A stretch of 64,000 bases of DNA from Erythrobacter sp. (GTDB lineage: Bacteria > Pseudomonadota > Alphaproteobacteria > Sphingomonadales > Sphingomonadaceae), in NCBI GenBank assembly GCA_019739335.1, contig CP073261.1, positions 248,001 through 312,000 of the forward strand, read 5' to 3'. Below are positions 17,155 to 26,108 of the stretch, piece by piece (positions within the stretch are counted from its first letter, which is position 1; each line of letters begins with the position of its first letter). Both the position numbers and the translations under genes were made by a program. The notes beneath the pieces are model-generated. The model ran no database searches and was not told where the DNA came from. It was given only the letters and a program-made list of their open reading frames with translations.

Positions 17155-20100
17155 ATGGAGTTTCGCAAGCTCAGGCTGAGCGGCTTCAAGAGCTTCGTCG
17201 AGCCAAGCGAACTGCGCATTGAGCCGGGGCTGACGGGTGTTGTCGGCCCCAACGGCTGCGGCAAGAGCAACCTGCTCGAAGCGATCCGCTGGGTGATGGG
17301 CGAAAACTCGCCCAAATCGATGCGTTCGGGCGGGATGGAGGACGTGATCTTCGCGGGCACCGCCACCCGCCCGCCGCGCGACTTCGCCGAAGTGGTGCTC
17401 TACGCCCGCGATGACGAGGGCGAGGAGCTCGATGTCGTCCGCCGGATCGAGCGCGGCGCGGGCAGTGCCTACCGCCTGAACGGTCGCGATGTGCGCGCGA
17501 AGGACGTCTCGCTGATCTTCGCCGATGCCGCCACCGGCGCTCATTCGCCCGCATTGGTGAGCCAGGGCAAGATCGCGCAGGTAATCGCTGCCCGCCCCAC
17601 CGAGAGGCGGATGATGCTGGAGGAAGCGGCGGGGATCGCGGGCCTGCACGTCCGTCGCCGGGATGCCGAGGCAAAGCTGCGCTCGACCGAGAAGAACCTC
17701 GAACGGTTGCAGGACCTGATGGCGGGGCTCGATACGCAGATCGCCAGCCTGCGGCGGCAGGCCAAGCAGGCCGAACGGTATCGCGCGCTGTCCGACCAGA
17801 TTCGTGTCGCCGAAGCGCGGCTGCTGTTTGCCCGCTGGCGCGATGCGGCGGCGGCGGCGGAGAAGGCGCGCGAGGAGGCCAAGGTGGCCGACGCTCAGGT
17901 CGGCGCGGCGCAGGAAGCAGCCAGGCTGGCACAGAAGGCGCAGCACGAACTGGCCGCCAAGCTTGCTGAACTGCGCGATGACCTCGCCGACCGGCGCGAC
18001 GATGCCAGCGCGCATGGCCACCGCATGGCCTCGCTCGCCACCCAGCTTGAAGCGGCAGAGCAAAGGCTGCGCGATCTCGACCGGCAGAAGGCGCGGCTGG
18101 AAGAGGATCGCTTCGAAGCCGACCGGATGACGCAGGACGCGGCAAAGGCCTTGCAGGACCTCGAAAGCGCGCTTGCGTCTGGTGAGAAGGCACTGGCGGC
18201 GGACGAAGCGGCGCGGCCTGCGCTCCACGCCCGCACGGAGGATGCCGAACGTGCCGGTCGCGCGGCGGAACTGGCACTGGCGCGGGCGACGGCGGACCAT
18301 GCCGGGGTGGAAGCCGACTGGCGCGTGGCGCAGTCCGAAATAGCGCAGGCGCAGGCGCGGCTGGAGCGGTTGGAGGGCGAGGCGCGGCGGACCGTGGCGG
18401 CGCAGGCGGCTCTGGTGGGAGAGAGCGATCCCGAGACGGATGTGCTGGCGGCACAGGCGGCGGTTGGCGCGGCGCAGTCGCGGCTGGCTGAGCTTCGCGC
18501 CGCGCTGGACTCCGAACGCGCGCGTAAGGATGCGCTGGCCGAAGCGCGCGATGCGGCTGCGGCGGCGCATTCCACCGCCAAGGCCGAGCTCGCCGGAGTG
18601 GAACGCGAGTTCCTCGCGCTCGACCGCGACCGGCAGGCGCGCGCGCGGCAACAGGCGAACAAGCACGGCCTGCCCGCCGCGCTCGACCGGGTGGCGGCGG
18701 AACCGGGGTACGAGCGCGCGCTGGCAGCGGTGCTGGGGCGCGATGCCAAGTCCCCCTTGGGTGCGCCGGAAGGCAAGGCGGAGGGACGGTTCTGGACCGG
18801 ATCACCCGCCCCCTCCCCTGTGGCGGACAGTCTGGGAAAGCACGTGCGCGATTGCCCGCCGCAATTGGCCGCTCGGCTGGCGCTGGTGCACGTTGCCGAT
18901 GCCGATGACGGGCGGGCGCTGGCTCCGGGCGAATGGCTGGTGACGCGCGAGGGCTTCCTGCGCCGGTGGGACGGTTTCGTTGCTCGCGGCGAAGGCGCGG
19001 CGGAAGCGGCGCGGCTGGAGGCGGATAACCGGCTGAAGGAACTGGAGACTTCGCTCCCTGCCTTGCGTGCAGCTTCGGCAGCGGCGGAGAACGAACAGGG
19101 CGTGGCGCAGGAAGCACTCGGGGCGCTGCAACGCGATCTGGTGGCGCGCGAGCGGGCCTTGGGCGAAGCGTCGGAGCTAGAGCGTGCAGCATTGCGGGCG
19201 CTTGATCAGGCCGAGGCGCGGCGCGAGCGGCTGGCGACGCGGCACGAGGAACTGGCGGCGTCGCTGGCGGATCAGTCCAGGCAGCGCGAACTGGCGGCGG
19301 GCGAACTCAAGGCGGCGCAGGCGCGGCTGGCGGCGTTGCCCGATCCCGAAGTGGGGCGCGCGGCGCTTGAAGCATCGCGGGCGCGGCATGAAGCAGCGCG
19401 CACCGCCTTGCAGGCCGCGACTGCCGGGCTCGCCGCGCACGACCAGTCGCTGGCGGTGCTGCGCGAGCGGGTGGCGACCCAGCGCGCCGATATCCGCGGC
19501 TGGCAGGCGCGCGCGGGCGATGCCGCCAATCGCCTCGCCGGGATGGAATCGCGCTTCGCCGAAATTGCCGAGGAACGCGCGGTGATCGCCGCGAAGCCAG
19601 CGGGCCTGCTGCGCGAGATCGAAGGCGGCGAAGCGGTGCGCGCGCGATTGGGGGCCGAACTGGCCTTGGCGGAAGCGGCGGTGGCTGAGACCGGGGACGA
19701 AGCGCGGCGTGCCGATTCCGCCCTGGCTGAGGTAAACGAGGCTCTCGCCACGATCCGTGAGGCGCGGGCGACTCTTGCCGCGCGGGCCGAAAACGAGGAG
19801 CAGCGGCGCGAGGAAATGGCGCGCATTTCGGGCGAACGGTTCCAGTGCCCGCCGGTCCTGTTGCCCTCGCGATTCGAATTCGATGCCGAGGGCGTGCGCA
19901 ATGCGGGGCTGGAATCCGAGGCGATGGACGCGCTCACCGCCAGCCGCGAGCGGATCGGCCCGGTCAATCTGGTTGCCGCCGATGAACTGGCGAAAATGGA
20001 GGCCGACCACGGCACCAGCGCGGCGGAGCAGGCCGAACTGGCAGAAGCCGTGCACCGGCTGCGGGGATCGATCGGCAACCTCAATCGCGAAGGCCGCGAA

Positions 20101-20577
20101 CGGCTGCGCGCGGCGTTCGAGGAAGTCGACGGGCATTTCCGGCGGCTGTTCACCCGGCTGTTCGAAGGCGGGCAGGCGCATCTGGCGCTGGTCGATTCGG
20201 ACGATCCGCTGGAAGCCGGACTGGAGATTTACGCGCAGCCGCCCGGGAAGAGGTTGCAGTCGCTGAGCTTGCTGTCTGGGGGCGAACAGGCATTAACCGC
20301 AACAGCACTTATCTTCGCGCTGTTCCTAACGAATCCGGCACCCATTTGCGTGCTCGACGAAGTGGATGCGCCGCTCGACGATGCCAATATCGAGCGCTTC
20401 TGCGACCTGCTCGATTCAATGGTCCGCGAAACCCAGACCCGCTACCTCATCGTCACCCACAATGCCGTCACCATGAGCCGGATGCACCGCCTGTTCGGCG
20501 TAACGATGGTGGAGAAGGGGATCTCACGGCTGGTGAGCGTGGACCTGGGCGAGGCTGAGGCGCTGGCGGCGGAGTGA
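17155..20577 (+). CDS. smc: Chromosome segregation ATPase SMC
   Basis: 1140 residues. Walker A GPNGCGKSN is at 31-39, followed by the N-terminal ATPase (EAIRWVMGENSPKSMRSGG). Two long Ala/Glu/Arg-rich coiled coils (about 165-500 and 620-920) flank a short hinge near 500-615, smaller than in Bacillus SMC but as seen in sphingomonads. The C-terminal ATPase has the signature LLSGGEQALTATALIFALFL (near 1040) and Walker B ICVLDEVDAPLDD (near 1065). It entraps DNA for chromosome organisation with ScpA/ScpB, which are not in this window. Confidence 0.97.
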   Translation: MEFRKLRLSGFKSFVEPSELRIEPGLTGVVGPNGCGKSNLLEAIRWVMGENSPKSMRSGGMEDVIFAGTATRPPRDFAEVVLYARDDEGEELDVVRRIERGAGSAYRLNGRDVRAKDVSLIFADAATGAHSPALVSQGKIAQVIAARPTERRMMLEEAAGIAGLHVRRRDAEAKLRSTEKNLERLQDLMAGLDTQIASLRRQAKQAERYRALSDQIRVAEARLLFARWRDAAAAAEKAREEAKVADAQVGAAQEAARLAQKAQHELAAKLAELRDDLADRRDDASAHGHRMASLATQLEAAEQRLRDLDRQKARLEEDRFEADRMTQDAAKALQDLESALASGEKALAADEAARPALHARTEDAERAGRAAELALARATADHAGVEADWRVAQSEIAQAQARLERLEGEARRTVAAQAALVGESDPETDVLAAQAAVGAAQSRLAELRAALDSERARKDALAEARDAAAAAHSTAKAELAGVEREFLALDRDRQARARQQANKHGLPAALDRVAAEPGYERALAAVLGRDAKSPLGAPEGKAEGRFWTGSPAPSPVADSLGKHVRDCPPQLAARLALVHVADADDGRALAPGEWLVTREGFLRRWDGFVARGEGAAEAARLEADNRLKELETSLPALRAASAAAENEQGVAQEALGALQRDLVARERALGEASELERAALRALDQAEARRERLATRHEELAASLADQSRQRELAAGELKAAQARLAALPDPEVGRAALEASRARHEAARTALQAATAGLAAHDQSLAVLRERVATQRADIRGWQARAGDAANRLAGMESRFAEIAEERAVIAAKPAGLLREIEGGEAVRARLGAELALAEAAVAETGDEARRADSALAEVNEALATIREARATLAARAENEEQRREEMARISGERFQCPPVLLPSRFEFDAEGVRNAGLESEAMDALTASRERIGPVNLVAADELAKMEADHGTSAAEQAELAEAVHRLRGSIGNLNREGRERLRAAFEEVDGHFRRLFTRLFEGGQAHLALVDSDDPLEAGLEIYAQPPGKRLQSLSLLSGGEQALTATALIFALFLTNPAPICVLDEVDAPLDDANIERFCDLLDSMVRETQTRYLIVTHNAVTMSRMHRLFGVTMVEKGISRLVSVDLGEAEALAAE

Positions 20578-20629
20578 TACGTTCTGTGGCGGAGTGAAAG
20601 GAGCGTCCGATTGGAGTGGGGAGTGGACC

Positions 20630-20953
20630 TCAACTCCTCTTCTTCGGTATGCGCGCCAGCATTCCACTCACGATCGGAAGATACGCTTGGTTGTCGAGGA
20701 GCCCTGAAGCACTGCCTATGACAGTCGGCTGCTCGCACCTTGGGCACTTTGCGGTCCACCGCTTCAATCGGTTCTGCTTCTCTGGTTCAGTCCATTCGTC
20801 CCGCCAATTTACAATCTCATTGGCTTCAAACGTAGCGCAACATGAGAGGCAACCGGCATACCGGCTCACCTCTATTTCGTGACGATTACCTATAGAATGA
20901 CGCTCTGCCTCGGAAAGTGCTTCGGCTTCGGTGATCTGTTTCATACGAGGCAT
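20630..20953 (-). CDS. Orphan CxxC/CPxC protein of a widespread uncharacterised family
   Basis: 107 residues from the ATG at 20953 (another ATG at 20944; neither has a good Shine-Dalgarno). It follows the pattern of a common bacterial 'cytoplasmic protein' family: HSIGNRHEIE, a Cys cluster GCLSCCATF, EIVNWRDEW, then CPRCEQPTVIGSASGLLDN. The Cys pairs probably bind zinc. Function is unknown. Base composition is lower in GC than its neighbours (three sampled 60-base lines of the gene and its upstream edge had about 48-53% GC, a fourth 63%), and it stands alone between smc and soxR, suggesting acquisition by transfer. Confidence 0.75.
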   Translation of the reverse strand: MPRMKQITEAEALSEAERHSIGNRHEIEVSRYAGCLSCCATFEANEIVNWRDEWTEPEKQNRLKRWTAKCPRCEQPTVIGSASGLLDNQAYLPIVSGMLARIPKKRS

Positions 20954-21002
20954 TTTCAACCAATTCGCCAATGTTCGCAAATTCGACGCCAGCCGCTTTC
21001 GA

Positions 21003-21443
21003 TCAATCCAGCACCGCCCTCGGCCCCGGCCCTTTCAACCCAAGCTTGTCGTCCTTGTTGTAGAGCTGGCACTTGGTCAGCGACAGGCAGCCGCAGCCGA
21101 TGCACTGGTCGAGCTGGTTGCGGGTGCGGTTGAGCAGCTTGATCTTCGCGTCGATCGAGGCGCGCATCGAGCGGCTGATCTTTTGCCAGTCAGCCAGCGT
21201 CGGATTTCGGCCGTGCGGCAGGCCGGCGAGCTGTTCCTCGATTTCGGCCAGCCCCAGCCCCAGTTTCTGCGCGATCAGAATGAAGCTGACCCGGCGGATA
21301 TCGCCGCGCAGGAAGCGCCGCTGGTTGCCCCCGGTGCGGACCGGATCGAGCAGGCCCTTCTCCTCGTAGAACCGCAGCGCCGAGACCGCGACTCCGGTGC
21401 GGCGGGACAATTCGCCAATAGTAACAAAGCGGGCCTCGGTCAT
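21003..21443 (-). CDS. soxR: Redox-sensitive transcriptional activator SoxR
   Basis: 146 residues from the ATG at 21443; a GTG at 21452 is too close to its purine stretch. MerR-type winged helix (VTIGELSRRTGVAVSALRFYEEKGLL, in pieces) and a long dimerisation helix precede the [2Fe-2S] ligands C114-x2-C117-x-C119-x5-C125 (CIGCGCLSLTKCQLY), the exact SoxR spacing. It activates promoters with an overlong spacer when the cluster is oxidised by redox-active compounds. It is divergent from a VOC gene, with a recognisable SoxR box between them. Confidence 0.96.
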   Translation of the reverse strand: MTEARFVTIGELSRRTGVAVSALRFYEEKGLLDPVRTGGNQRRFLRGDIRRVSFILIAQKLGLGLAEIEEQLAGLPHGRNPTLADWQKISRSMRASIDAKIKLLNRTRNQLDQCIGCGCLSLTKCQLYNKDDKLGLKGPGPRAVLD

Positions 21444-21503
21444 GCTCGCCACTTCCCCACGGCCAATCCCCTACCTGTGAACAGTTTTTCCCAAATTGCT
21501 TGA

Positions 21504-21521
21504 CCTCAACTTAGCTTGAGG
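21504..21521. promoter_or_regulatory. SoxR operator (SoxR box)
   Basis: CCTCAACTTAGCTTGAGG is an 18-bp near-palindrome with perfect CCTCAA/TTGAGG arms, matching the known SoxR box CCTCAAGTTAACTTGAGG except at the centre. A -35-like TTGACC at 21500-21505 overlaps its left end on the + strand, as SoxR-controlled promoters require. It lies 60 bp from the soxR start and 76 bp from the VOC gene start. Confidence 0.88.
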
Positions 21522-21597
21522 TTGCACAAGGGGCAAGCGTGTTGATTCGCGGGCGACTGGCCGAGCGAGCAAATGCGCATTGAAACAGGAGCTTGGA

Positions 21598-21987
21598 ATG
21601 CAAAATTCAGGAACACTCGAACACGCCAACTTGTCGGTCACGCAGATCGATCGGCTGGCGAAACTGCTGTGCGAAATGCTCGGCTGGCAGGTGCGTTGGC
21701 GCGGGCCGCACCATCTGGGCGGAGAAACCGCGCATGTCGGTTCAGCCCATTGCTACGTCTCGCTCTATTCGCGCGAGGATGTGGCGGGGGATTACAGCAA
21801 GGGCCAGCCGCTCAATCACCTGGGGCTGCAGGTCGCCGATCTCGATGCGGCGGAAGCGGTGGTGAAGGCGCATGGCCTCGAACCGTTTAGCCACGGCACC
21901 TACGAACCCGGCCCGCGCACCTTCTACTTTTTCGACTGGGATGGGATCGAGTTCGAAGTGGTCAGCTACACGCTAGTCGGGGCCTAG
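21598..21987 (+). CDS. VOC-family (glyoxalase/bleomycin-resistance fold) protein
   Basis: 129 residues from ATG 21598, with CAGGAG about 9 nt upstream; an earlier in-frame start at 21580 is unsupported. It shows the paired beta-alpha-beta-beta-beta pattern: LEHANLSVTQIDRLAKLLCEMLGW, then LNHLGLQVADLDAAEAVVKAHG and FYFFDWDGIEFEVVSY. Possible metal ligands are H (EHANLSV), H (NHLGLQV) and E (IEFEVV). The substrate is unknown. Its promoter region holds the SoxR box, so redox-stress induction is likely. Its stop overlaps the gshA stop in CTAG. Confidence 0.85.
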   Translation: MQNSGTLEHANLSVTQIDRLAKLLCEMLGWQVRWRGPHHLGGETAHVGSAHCYVSLYSREDVAGDYSKGQPLNHLGLQVADLDAAEAVVKAHGLEPFSHGTYEPGPRTFYFFDWDGIEFEVVSYTLVGA

Positions 21988-23369
21988 AAGCTCTCTTCAT
22001 AGACCCGCGAAATGTCTCCGGCCCATTCGCCGTGATACTTGTCGAGCAGAACTTGCGCGGGAACCTTGCCGCTCTCGACAATCTGTCGCAGCGGGTTGAG
22101 GAAGCCCGTCTCGTTGTCGCCCATGCTGTTAAGCCGCCCGCGCGCGACCAAGCCGGCGTGAGCGACATCGAGCACTTCGCGCGCCAGATCGCGCAGCGTC
22201 CCGCCGCCGGGGATCGGCGCGGCGAGCGCCTGCGCAGGCACGGCATCGCGCAGCGCCTCGCGCTCTTCCATCGTCCAGTGCTTCACCAGGTCCCAAGCCG
22301 CATCGAGCGCGGTCTGATCGTAGAGCAGGCCCACCCACAGCGCGGGCAGCGCGCAGATGCGGTTCCACGGCCCGCCATCGGCACCGCGCATTTCGAGAAA
22401 GCTCTTGAGCCGCACTTCGGGGAAGGCGGTGGAGAGGTGATCCTGCCAGTCGCTCGCCGTGGGCAGTTCGCCGGGGAGCGCGGGCAGTTCCCCGCGCATG
22501 AAATCGCGGAAGCTCTGCCCGGCGGCGTCGATGTACAAGCCGTCGCGATAGACGAAGTACATCGGCACATCGAGCATGTAGTCGACATAGCGTTCGTAGC
22601 CGAACTCCCCGTCGAACACGAAGGGCAGCATCCCGGTGCGCTGCGGATCGGTGTCCGACCAGATGTGGCTGCGATAGGAGAGGAAGCCGTTGGGCTTGCC
22701 CTCGGTAAACGGAGAATTGGCGAACAGCGCAGTCGCGAGCGGCTGCAGCGCGAGGCCGGTACGGAACTTCTTCACCATATCCGCTTGAGATGAGTAATCG
22801 AGATTAACCTGGATGGTACAAGTCCGCAGCATCATGTCCAGCCCCATCGTGCCGACGCGCGGCATATGCCGCATCATGATCGCATAGCGCTGCTTGGGCA
22901 TCACTGGCAGTTCGGCGCGGGTCTTGTCCGGCCACATGCCGAGGCCGAGGAAGCCTACATCGCAGCTCTCGCCCACGGTCTTGCACTGCGTCAGATGCCG
23001 CCCGGTTTCGGCGCAGGTCTGGTGCAGGGTTTCCACCGCCGCGCCCGAAAGCTCCAGCTGCCCCGCGGGTTCGAGGCTGATCGTGCCGTCCTCGCCCGAC
23101 ATCGCGATCACGTCCACCAGGCCGTCCGGGCCTGCCTCTTCGACGGGTTCCCAGCCGAACTGGCGCATCGCCATCAGGATGTCACGGATGCCGCCTTCTT
23201 CGTGATACGACGGAGCGCGGTGATCGTCGGTCTTGTAGACCAGCTTTTCGTGCTCGGTGCCGATGCGCCACTGGCTCTCCGGCTTTTCGCCGCGCTGCAT
23301 CGGCTCGACCAGCTGGTCGCGACTCTCGATGCGGATCAGGTCTGCCGCCGATGCCTTGCGCGTGCTCAT
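21984..23369 (-). CDS. gshA: Glutamate-cysteine ligase (plant/alphaproteobacterial type)
   Basis: 461 residues, family length. It has the class 3 GCL features: WRIGTEHEKLVYKTDDHRAP, EDGTISLEPAGQLELSGA, LPVMPKQRYAIMMRHMP and the core around TCTIQVNLDYSSQADM, followed by FANSPFTEGKPNGFLSYRSH. It catalyses the ATP-dependent first step of glutathione synthesis. It follows rsmE on the same strand after 92 bp, the pair being divergent from ubiA. A perfect hexamer palindrome lies upstream of the start. Confidence 0.96.
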   Translation of the reverse strand: MSTRKASAADLIRIESRDQLVEPMQRGEKPESQWRIGTEHEKLVYKTDDHRAPSYHEEGGIRDILMAMRQFGWEPVEEAGPDGLVDVIAMSGEDGTISLEPAGQLELSGAAVETLHQTCAETGRHLTQCKTVGESCDVGFLGLGMWPDKTRAELPVMPKQRYAIMMRHMPRVGTMGLDMMLRTCTIQVNLDYSSQADMVKKFRTGLALQPLATALFANSPFTEGKPNGFLSYRSHIWSDTDPQRTGMLPFVFDGEFGYERYVDYMLDVPMYFVYRDGLYIDAAGQSFRDFMRGELPALPGELPTASDWQDHLSTAFPEVRLKSFLEMRGADGGPWNRICALPALWVGLLYDQTALDAAWDLVKHWTMEEREALRDAVPAQALAAPIPGGGTLRDLAREVLDVAHAGLVARGRLNSMGDNETGFLNPLRQIVESGKVPAQVLLDKYHGEWAGDISRVYEESF

Positions 23370-23443
23370 AGTCTCTCCCTTAGTCGCCGCGCTTTAGCCG
23401 ATGGGTTGCAAGCTGCCACCTGTAAAAAAGCTTGTGCCCCCAT

Positions 23444-23457
23444 CACCATAAATGGTG
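23444..23457. promoter_or_regulatory. Small perfect palindrome upstream of gshA
   Basis: CACCAT-AA-ATGGTG forms 6-bp arms in the 92-bp rsmE-gshA gap, next to an A-tract at 23424-23429. It could be an operator or a weak hairpin; nothing else supports function. Confidence 0.3.
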
Positions 23458-23461
23458 CGGA

Positions 23462-24217
23462 TCAATCTTGTTTGCGCCAATCGCCTGCCGTGCCCATCCA
23501 TAGCGCCAGTGCGGCCACGGCGGCGGTCTCTCCGCGCAGGATTCGCGGGCCGAGGGTGACCGGTTTCGCCGCCGGGTGTGCGCGGATCAGTTCGCGTTCG
23601 CTGTCGTCGAAGCCGCCTTCGGGGCCGATCAGGATCGCGGCGGGCGGCGGATGGGCGGTGAAGGCCTGCGCGGCGGGCTCTCCGCCCAGTTCGTCGGCGA
23701 AGAACAGGGTGCGGTCTGCGGGCCAGTCGCGCAGCAGGGTGTCGAGTTTCGCCGGCTCGGCCACTTCAGGCAGCGCGGTGCGGGCGCATTGTTCGGCGGC
23801 TTCGGTGACAATGCTCCGGGCGCGTTCGGCATTCAGCTTGTCGGCCACGCAGCGGCGGGTGATGACGGGGGCGATCCGCGCCGCGCCAAGTTCGGTCGCC
23901 TTTTCCAGCACCCAGTCGAAGCGGTCCTTCTTGAGCAACGCGGGGACCAGCCAGAGATCGGGCACCTGCTCGCGCGGGCGCAGGTGCTCGACCACGCGCA
24001 ACACGACGGACCGCTTGCCCGCTTCGACCACCTCGGCGGCCCATTCGCCGGTCAGGTCATCACAGAGCAGGACCACATCGCCCTGCCCTGCCCGCATCAC
24101 CCGGCCGAGATAGTGCGCCTGCGGGCCTTCAAGGACGATCTGCGCCTCGGCTGAAAGCTCCTGCTCGACAAACAGGCGCGGGGCGGAGCGCGGGGGCCAG
24201 GCGGGGGTTGCGGGCAT
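23462..24217 (-). CDS. rsmE: 16S rRNA (uracil-1498-N3)-methyltransferase RsmE
   Basis: 251 residues. An N-terminal PUA-like domain (APRLFVEQELS, QAHYLGRVMRAGQGD) is followed by a SPOUT methyltransferase domain with the conserved KKDRFDWVLEKATELGAARI, the SAM-binding ILIGPEGGFDDSE and the knot motif LGPRILRGETAAVAALA. It methylates U1498 of 16S rRNA. Followed by gshA on the same strand and divergent from ubiA by about 40 bp, so the promoters overlap. Confidence 0.96.
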   Translation of the reverse strand: MPATPAWPPRSAPRLFVEQELSAEAQIVLEGPQAHYLGRVMRAGQGDVVLLCDDLTGEWAAEVVEAGKRSVVLRVVEHLRPREQVPDLWLVPALLKKDRFDWVLEKATELGAARIAPVITRRCVADKLNAERARSIVTEAAEQCARTALPEVAEPAKLDTLLRDWPADRTLFFADELGGEPAAQAFTAHPPPAAILIGPEGGFDDSERELIRAHPAAKPVTLGPRILRGETAAVAALALWMGTAGDWRKQD

Positions 24218-24256
24218 GGCTTTCCACTAGGGCCAGTGGAGGCTAACAGGCAAGTC

Positions 24257-25171
24257 ATGACCGCCGAAACGCTTACCCCGGACACCGAACACCGCAGCCT
24301 CGCCGAACGCCTGCCGCAACCGCTGCGCGACTATGCGCTGCTGGCGCGGTTCGATCGGCCCATCGGCTGGTGGCTGCTGTTCTGGCCCTGCGCCTGGGGC
24401 GTCTGGCTGACCGGCGCGGGATTGCAGTGGCAACTGGTCCTGCTGCTGCTGCTCGGCAGCGTGGCGATGCGCGGCGCGGGATGCGTTTACAACGACATCG
24501 TCGATGCCGATCTGGATCGGAAGGTGGCGCGCACCGCGGCGCGCCCGGTCGCCAGCGGGCGGGTGAGCCGCACGGCGGCGTGGGTGTGGCTGGTGCTGCT
24601 GTGCCTCGCCGGGCTGGCAGTGCTGCTCGCGCTGCCTTCGCGCCTCTCGCAATATGTGGCGCTAGGGAGCCTCGGGCTGGTGGCCGCCTACCCCTTCATG
24701 AAGCGGATCACCTGGTGGCCGCAGGCGTGGCTGGGGCTGGTGTTCACCTGGGGCGCGCTGGTGGGGTGGACGGCGCTGCGGCCCGACAATCTCGACGTGA
24801 TGTTCGCGCTGTGGGGCGGGGCGTTCTTCTGGTGCATGGGCTACGACACGATCTATGCGCTGCAGGACCGCGAGGATGACGCGCTGGTCGGCATCAAGAG
24901 TTCCGCGCTGCGGCTCGGCAGCCATGTGCGCGGCGGGGTGGCGCTGTTCTATGCGCTGGCAGTGGCGCTGTGGGCGCTGGCCTTCTGGCTGCTGCGGAGC
25001 GACCTGCTGGCGCTGCTGGCGCTGGTTCCGGCGGCGCTGCATCTGGCCTGGCAGGTGGTGAGCCTCGATCCGGCCGATGGAGCCAATCCGCTGGCGCGGT
25101 TCCGTTCGAACCGCTTTGCCGGGGCGCTGGTGGCGGCGGCGTGCTTTATTGTGGGGAATGCGGGGAGTTGA
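24257..25171 (+). CDS. ubiA: 4-hydroxybenzoate polyprenyltransferase UbiA
   Basis: 304 residues from ATG 24257; a GTG at 24236 would add seven residues. It is an integral inner-membrane protein with about nine hydrophobic helices. The first Asp-rich motif is YNDIVDADLDRKVARTAARP and the second YDTIYALQDREDDALVG, the Mg2+-diphosphate binding pair. DRPIGWWLLFWPCAWG is the UbiA N-terminal signature. It prenylates 4-hydroxybenzoate in ubiquinone synthesis. Confidence 0.95.
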   Translation: MTAETLTPDTEHRSLAERLPQPLRDYALLARFDRPIGWWLLFWPCAWGVWLTGAGLQWQLVLLLLLGSVAMRGAGCVYNDIVDADLDRKVARTAARPVASGRVSRTAAWVWLVLLCLAGLAVLLALPSRLSQYVALGSLGLVAAYPFMKRITWWPQAWLGLVFTWGALVGWTALRPDNLDVMFALWGGAFFWCMGYDTIYALQDREDDALVGIKSSALRLGSHVRGGVALFYALAVALWALAFWLLRSDLLALLALVPAALHLAWQVVSLDPADGANPLARFRSNRFAGALVAAACFIVGNAGS

Positions 25172-25448
25172 GGGTCGGGAAGCTGGGGGTGGCTGGCGGC
25201 GGTGCAGGGTGAAAGTTTACACAAAGGTGACACCAAAATCGCGTTCGCCGTTTTGCGCCCTTGCTGGACAGGGAGTTCTCAGGCCGTCGAAAAATTGGGC
25301 AATTTCTCGCTGTGCAGACGCGATGGCCGTAAAATCCTGAGGCAGCTATGGTGGTTTCGGCGGTAAAAGCCGCCATTCGGCTAGCGACCCCCTACTTGCC
25401 GTTCACACCACCTGCAAAGCAGGACGCAGGCGCAGCCATACTGATAAG
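25172..25448. other. Intergenic region with lower GC, no gene seen
   Basis: 277 bp between ubiA and the ktrA stop. A short hairpin GGCGG-TAAAAG-CCGCC lies near 25360-25375. A stretch near 25410-25425 resembles a tRNA anticodon arm on the minus strand but no acceptor or T arm can be completed. Neither strand holds an ORF I can support. Confidence 0.5.
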
Positions 25449-26108
25449 TCAGATAGCCGAGAACTTCTCAATATCGGCAATCCGTCCAGACACCACCAGC
25501 TCGTCGTTCGGGAAAATGATCGTGTCGGGCACCGCATGAATAAAATCCTCGCCCTCACGCTTCACTCCGACAACGGTCACGCTGAACTTTCTGCGGCACT
25601 CGCTTGTTACCAATGGTAGCCCAACAATTACCTCCGGGGCCGCCAATCGAGCGATGGCAAATTCGTCGCCAAAGGAGATGAAATCGAGCAACCGCTCATT
25701 GAGCATGTGCGCGACACGTTCACCCATTCGCTGTTCGGGAAAGACGACATGGTGCGCACCAGTGCGCTCAAGGATTCGCGCGTGTTTCTCGTTTGTCGCT
25801 TTGGCCCAAATATTCGTAATTCCAAGATCGGCCAAAGCCAGCACAGTCAAAACGCTGGCTTCAATATCTGTGCCGATCGCAACCACGGCAGCTTCAAAGT
25901 CGGCTATCCCCAACTTCTCAAGGGTCGTTGTGTCTGTGCAATCAGCTTCAACCACTCTGGTAAGGCCCGGGGCAAATTCATGGACTATTCGGGGATCGGT
26001 ATCGGCACCAAGCACTTCATGGCCCATGCGCTCGAGCGTGTGGGCTATGGCACCGCCGAAGCGACCGAGGCCAATGACGATTACGGGCCTGCGTTTCTTA
26101 GCCGACAA
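25449..26108 (-). CDS. KtrA/TrkA-type K+ uptake regulatory subunit
   Basis: 219 residues from a TTG at 26108. This start is preferred because GAGGAG lies about 7 nt upstream and it gives the usual length; a GTG at 26150 would lengthen the overlap with the channel gene. RCK_N Rossmann domain: VIVIGLGRFGGAIAHTLER with Asp in LGADTDPRIV, then ADCTDTTTLEKLGI and THE variable ATNEKHARILERTGAHHVV. The RCK_C domain is at about 135-219 (VVGVKREGEDFIHAVPD). It gates the membrane subunit in response to nucleotides. Overlaps the ktrB end by 11 nt. Confidence 0.9.
   Translation of the reverse strand: MSAKKRRPVIVIGLGRFGGAIAHTLERMGHEVLGADTDPRIVHEFAPGLTRVVEADCTDTTTLEKLGIADFEAAVVAIGTDIEASVLTVLALADLGITNIWAKATNEKHARILERTGAHHVVFPEQRMGERVAHMLNERLLDFISFGDEFAIARLAAPEVIVGLPLVTSECRRKFSVTVVGVKREGEDFIHAVPDTIIFPNDELVVSGRIADIEKFSAI

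Noticed and set aside
16777-19192. Very long minus-strand open frames antisense to smc
   Set aside because: High-GC coding sequence leaves the opposite strand open. Their translations are Arg/Pro/Ala-rich with no family motif, while the smc frame has full Walker and signature motifs.
25381-25440. tRNA-like sequence on the minus strand
   Set aside because: A stem resembling an anticodon arm (CCTGCTTTGCAGG) exists, but no D arm, T arm or acceptor stem can be completed.
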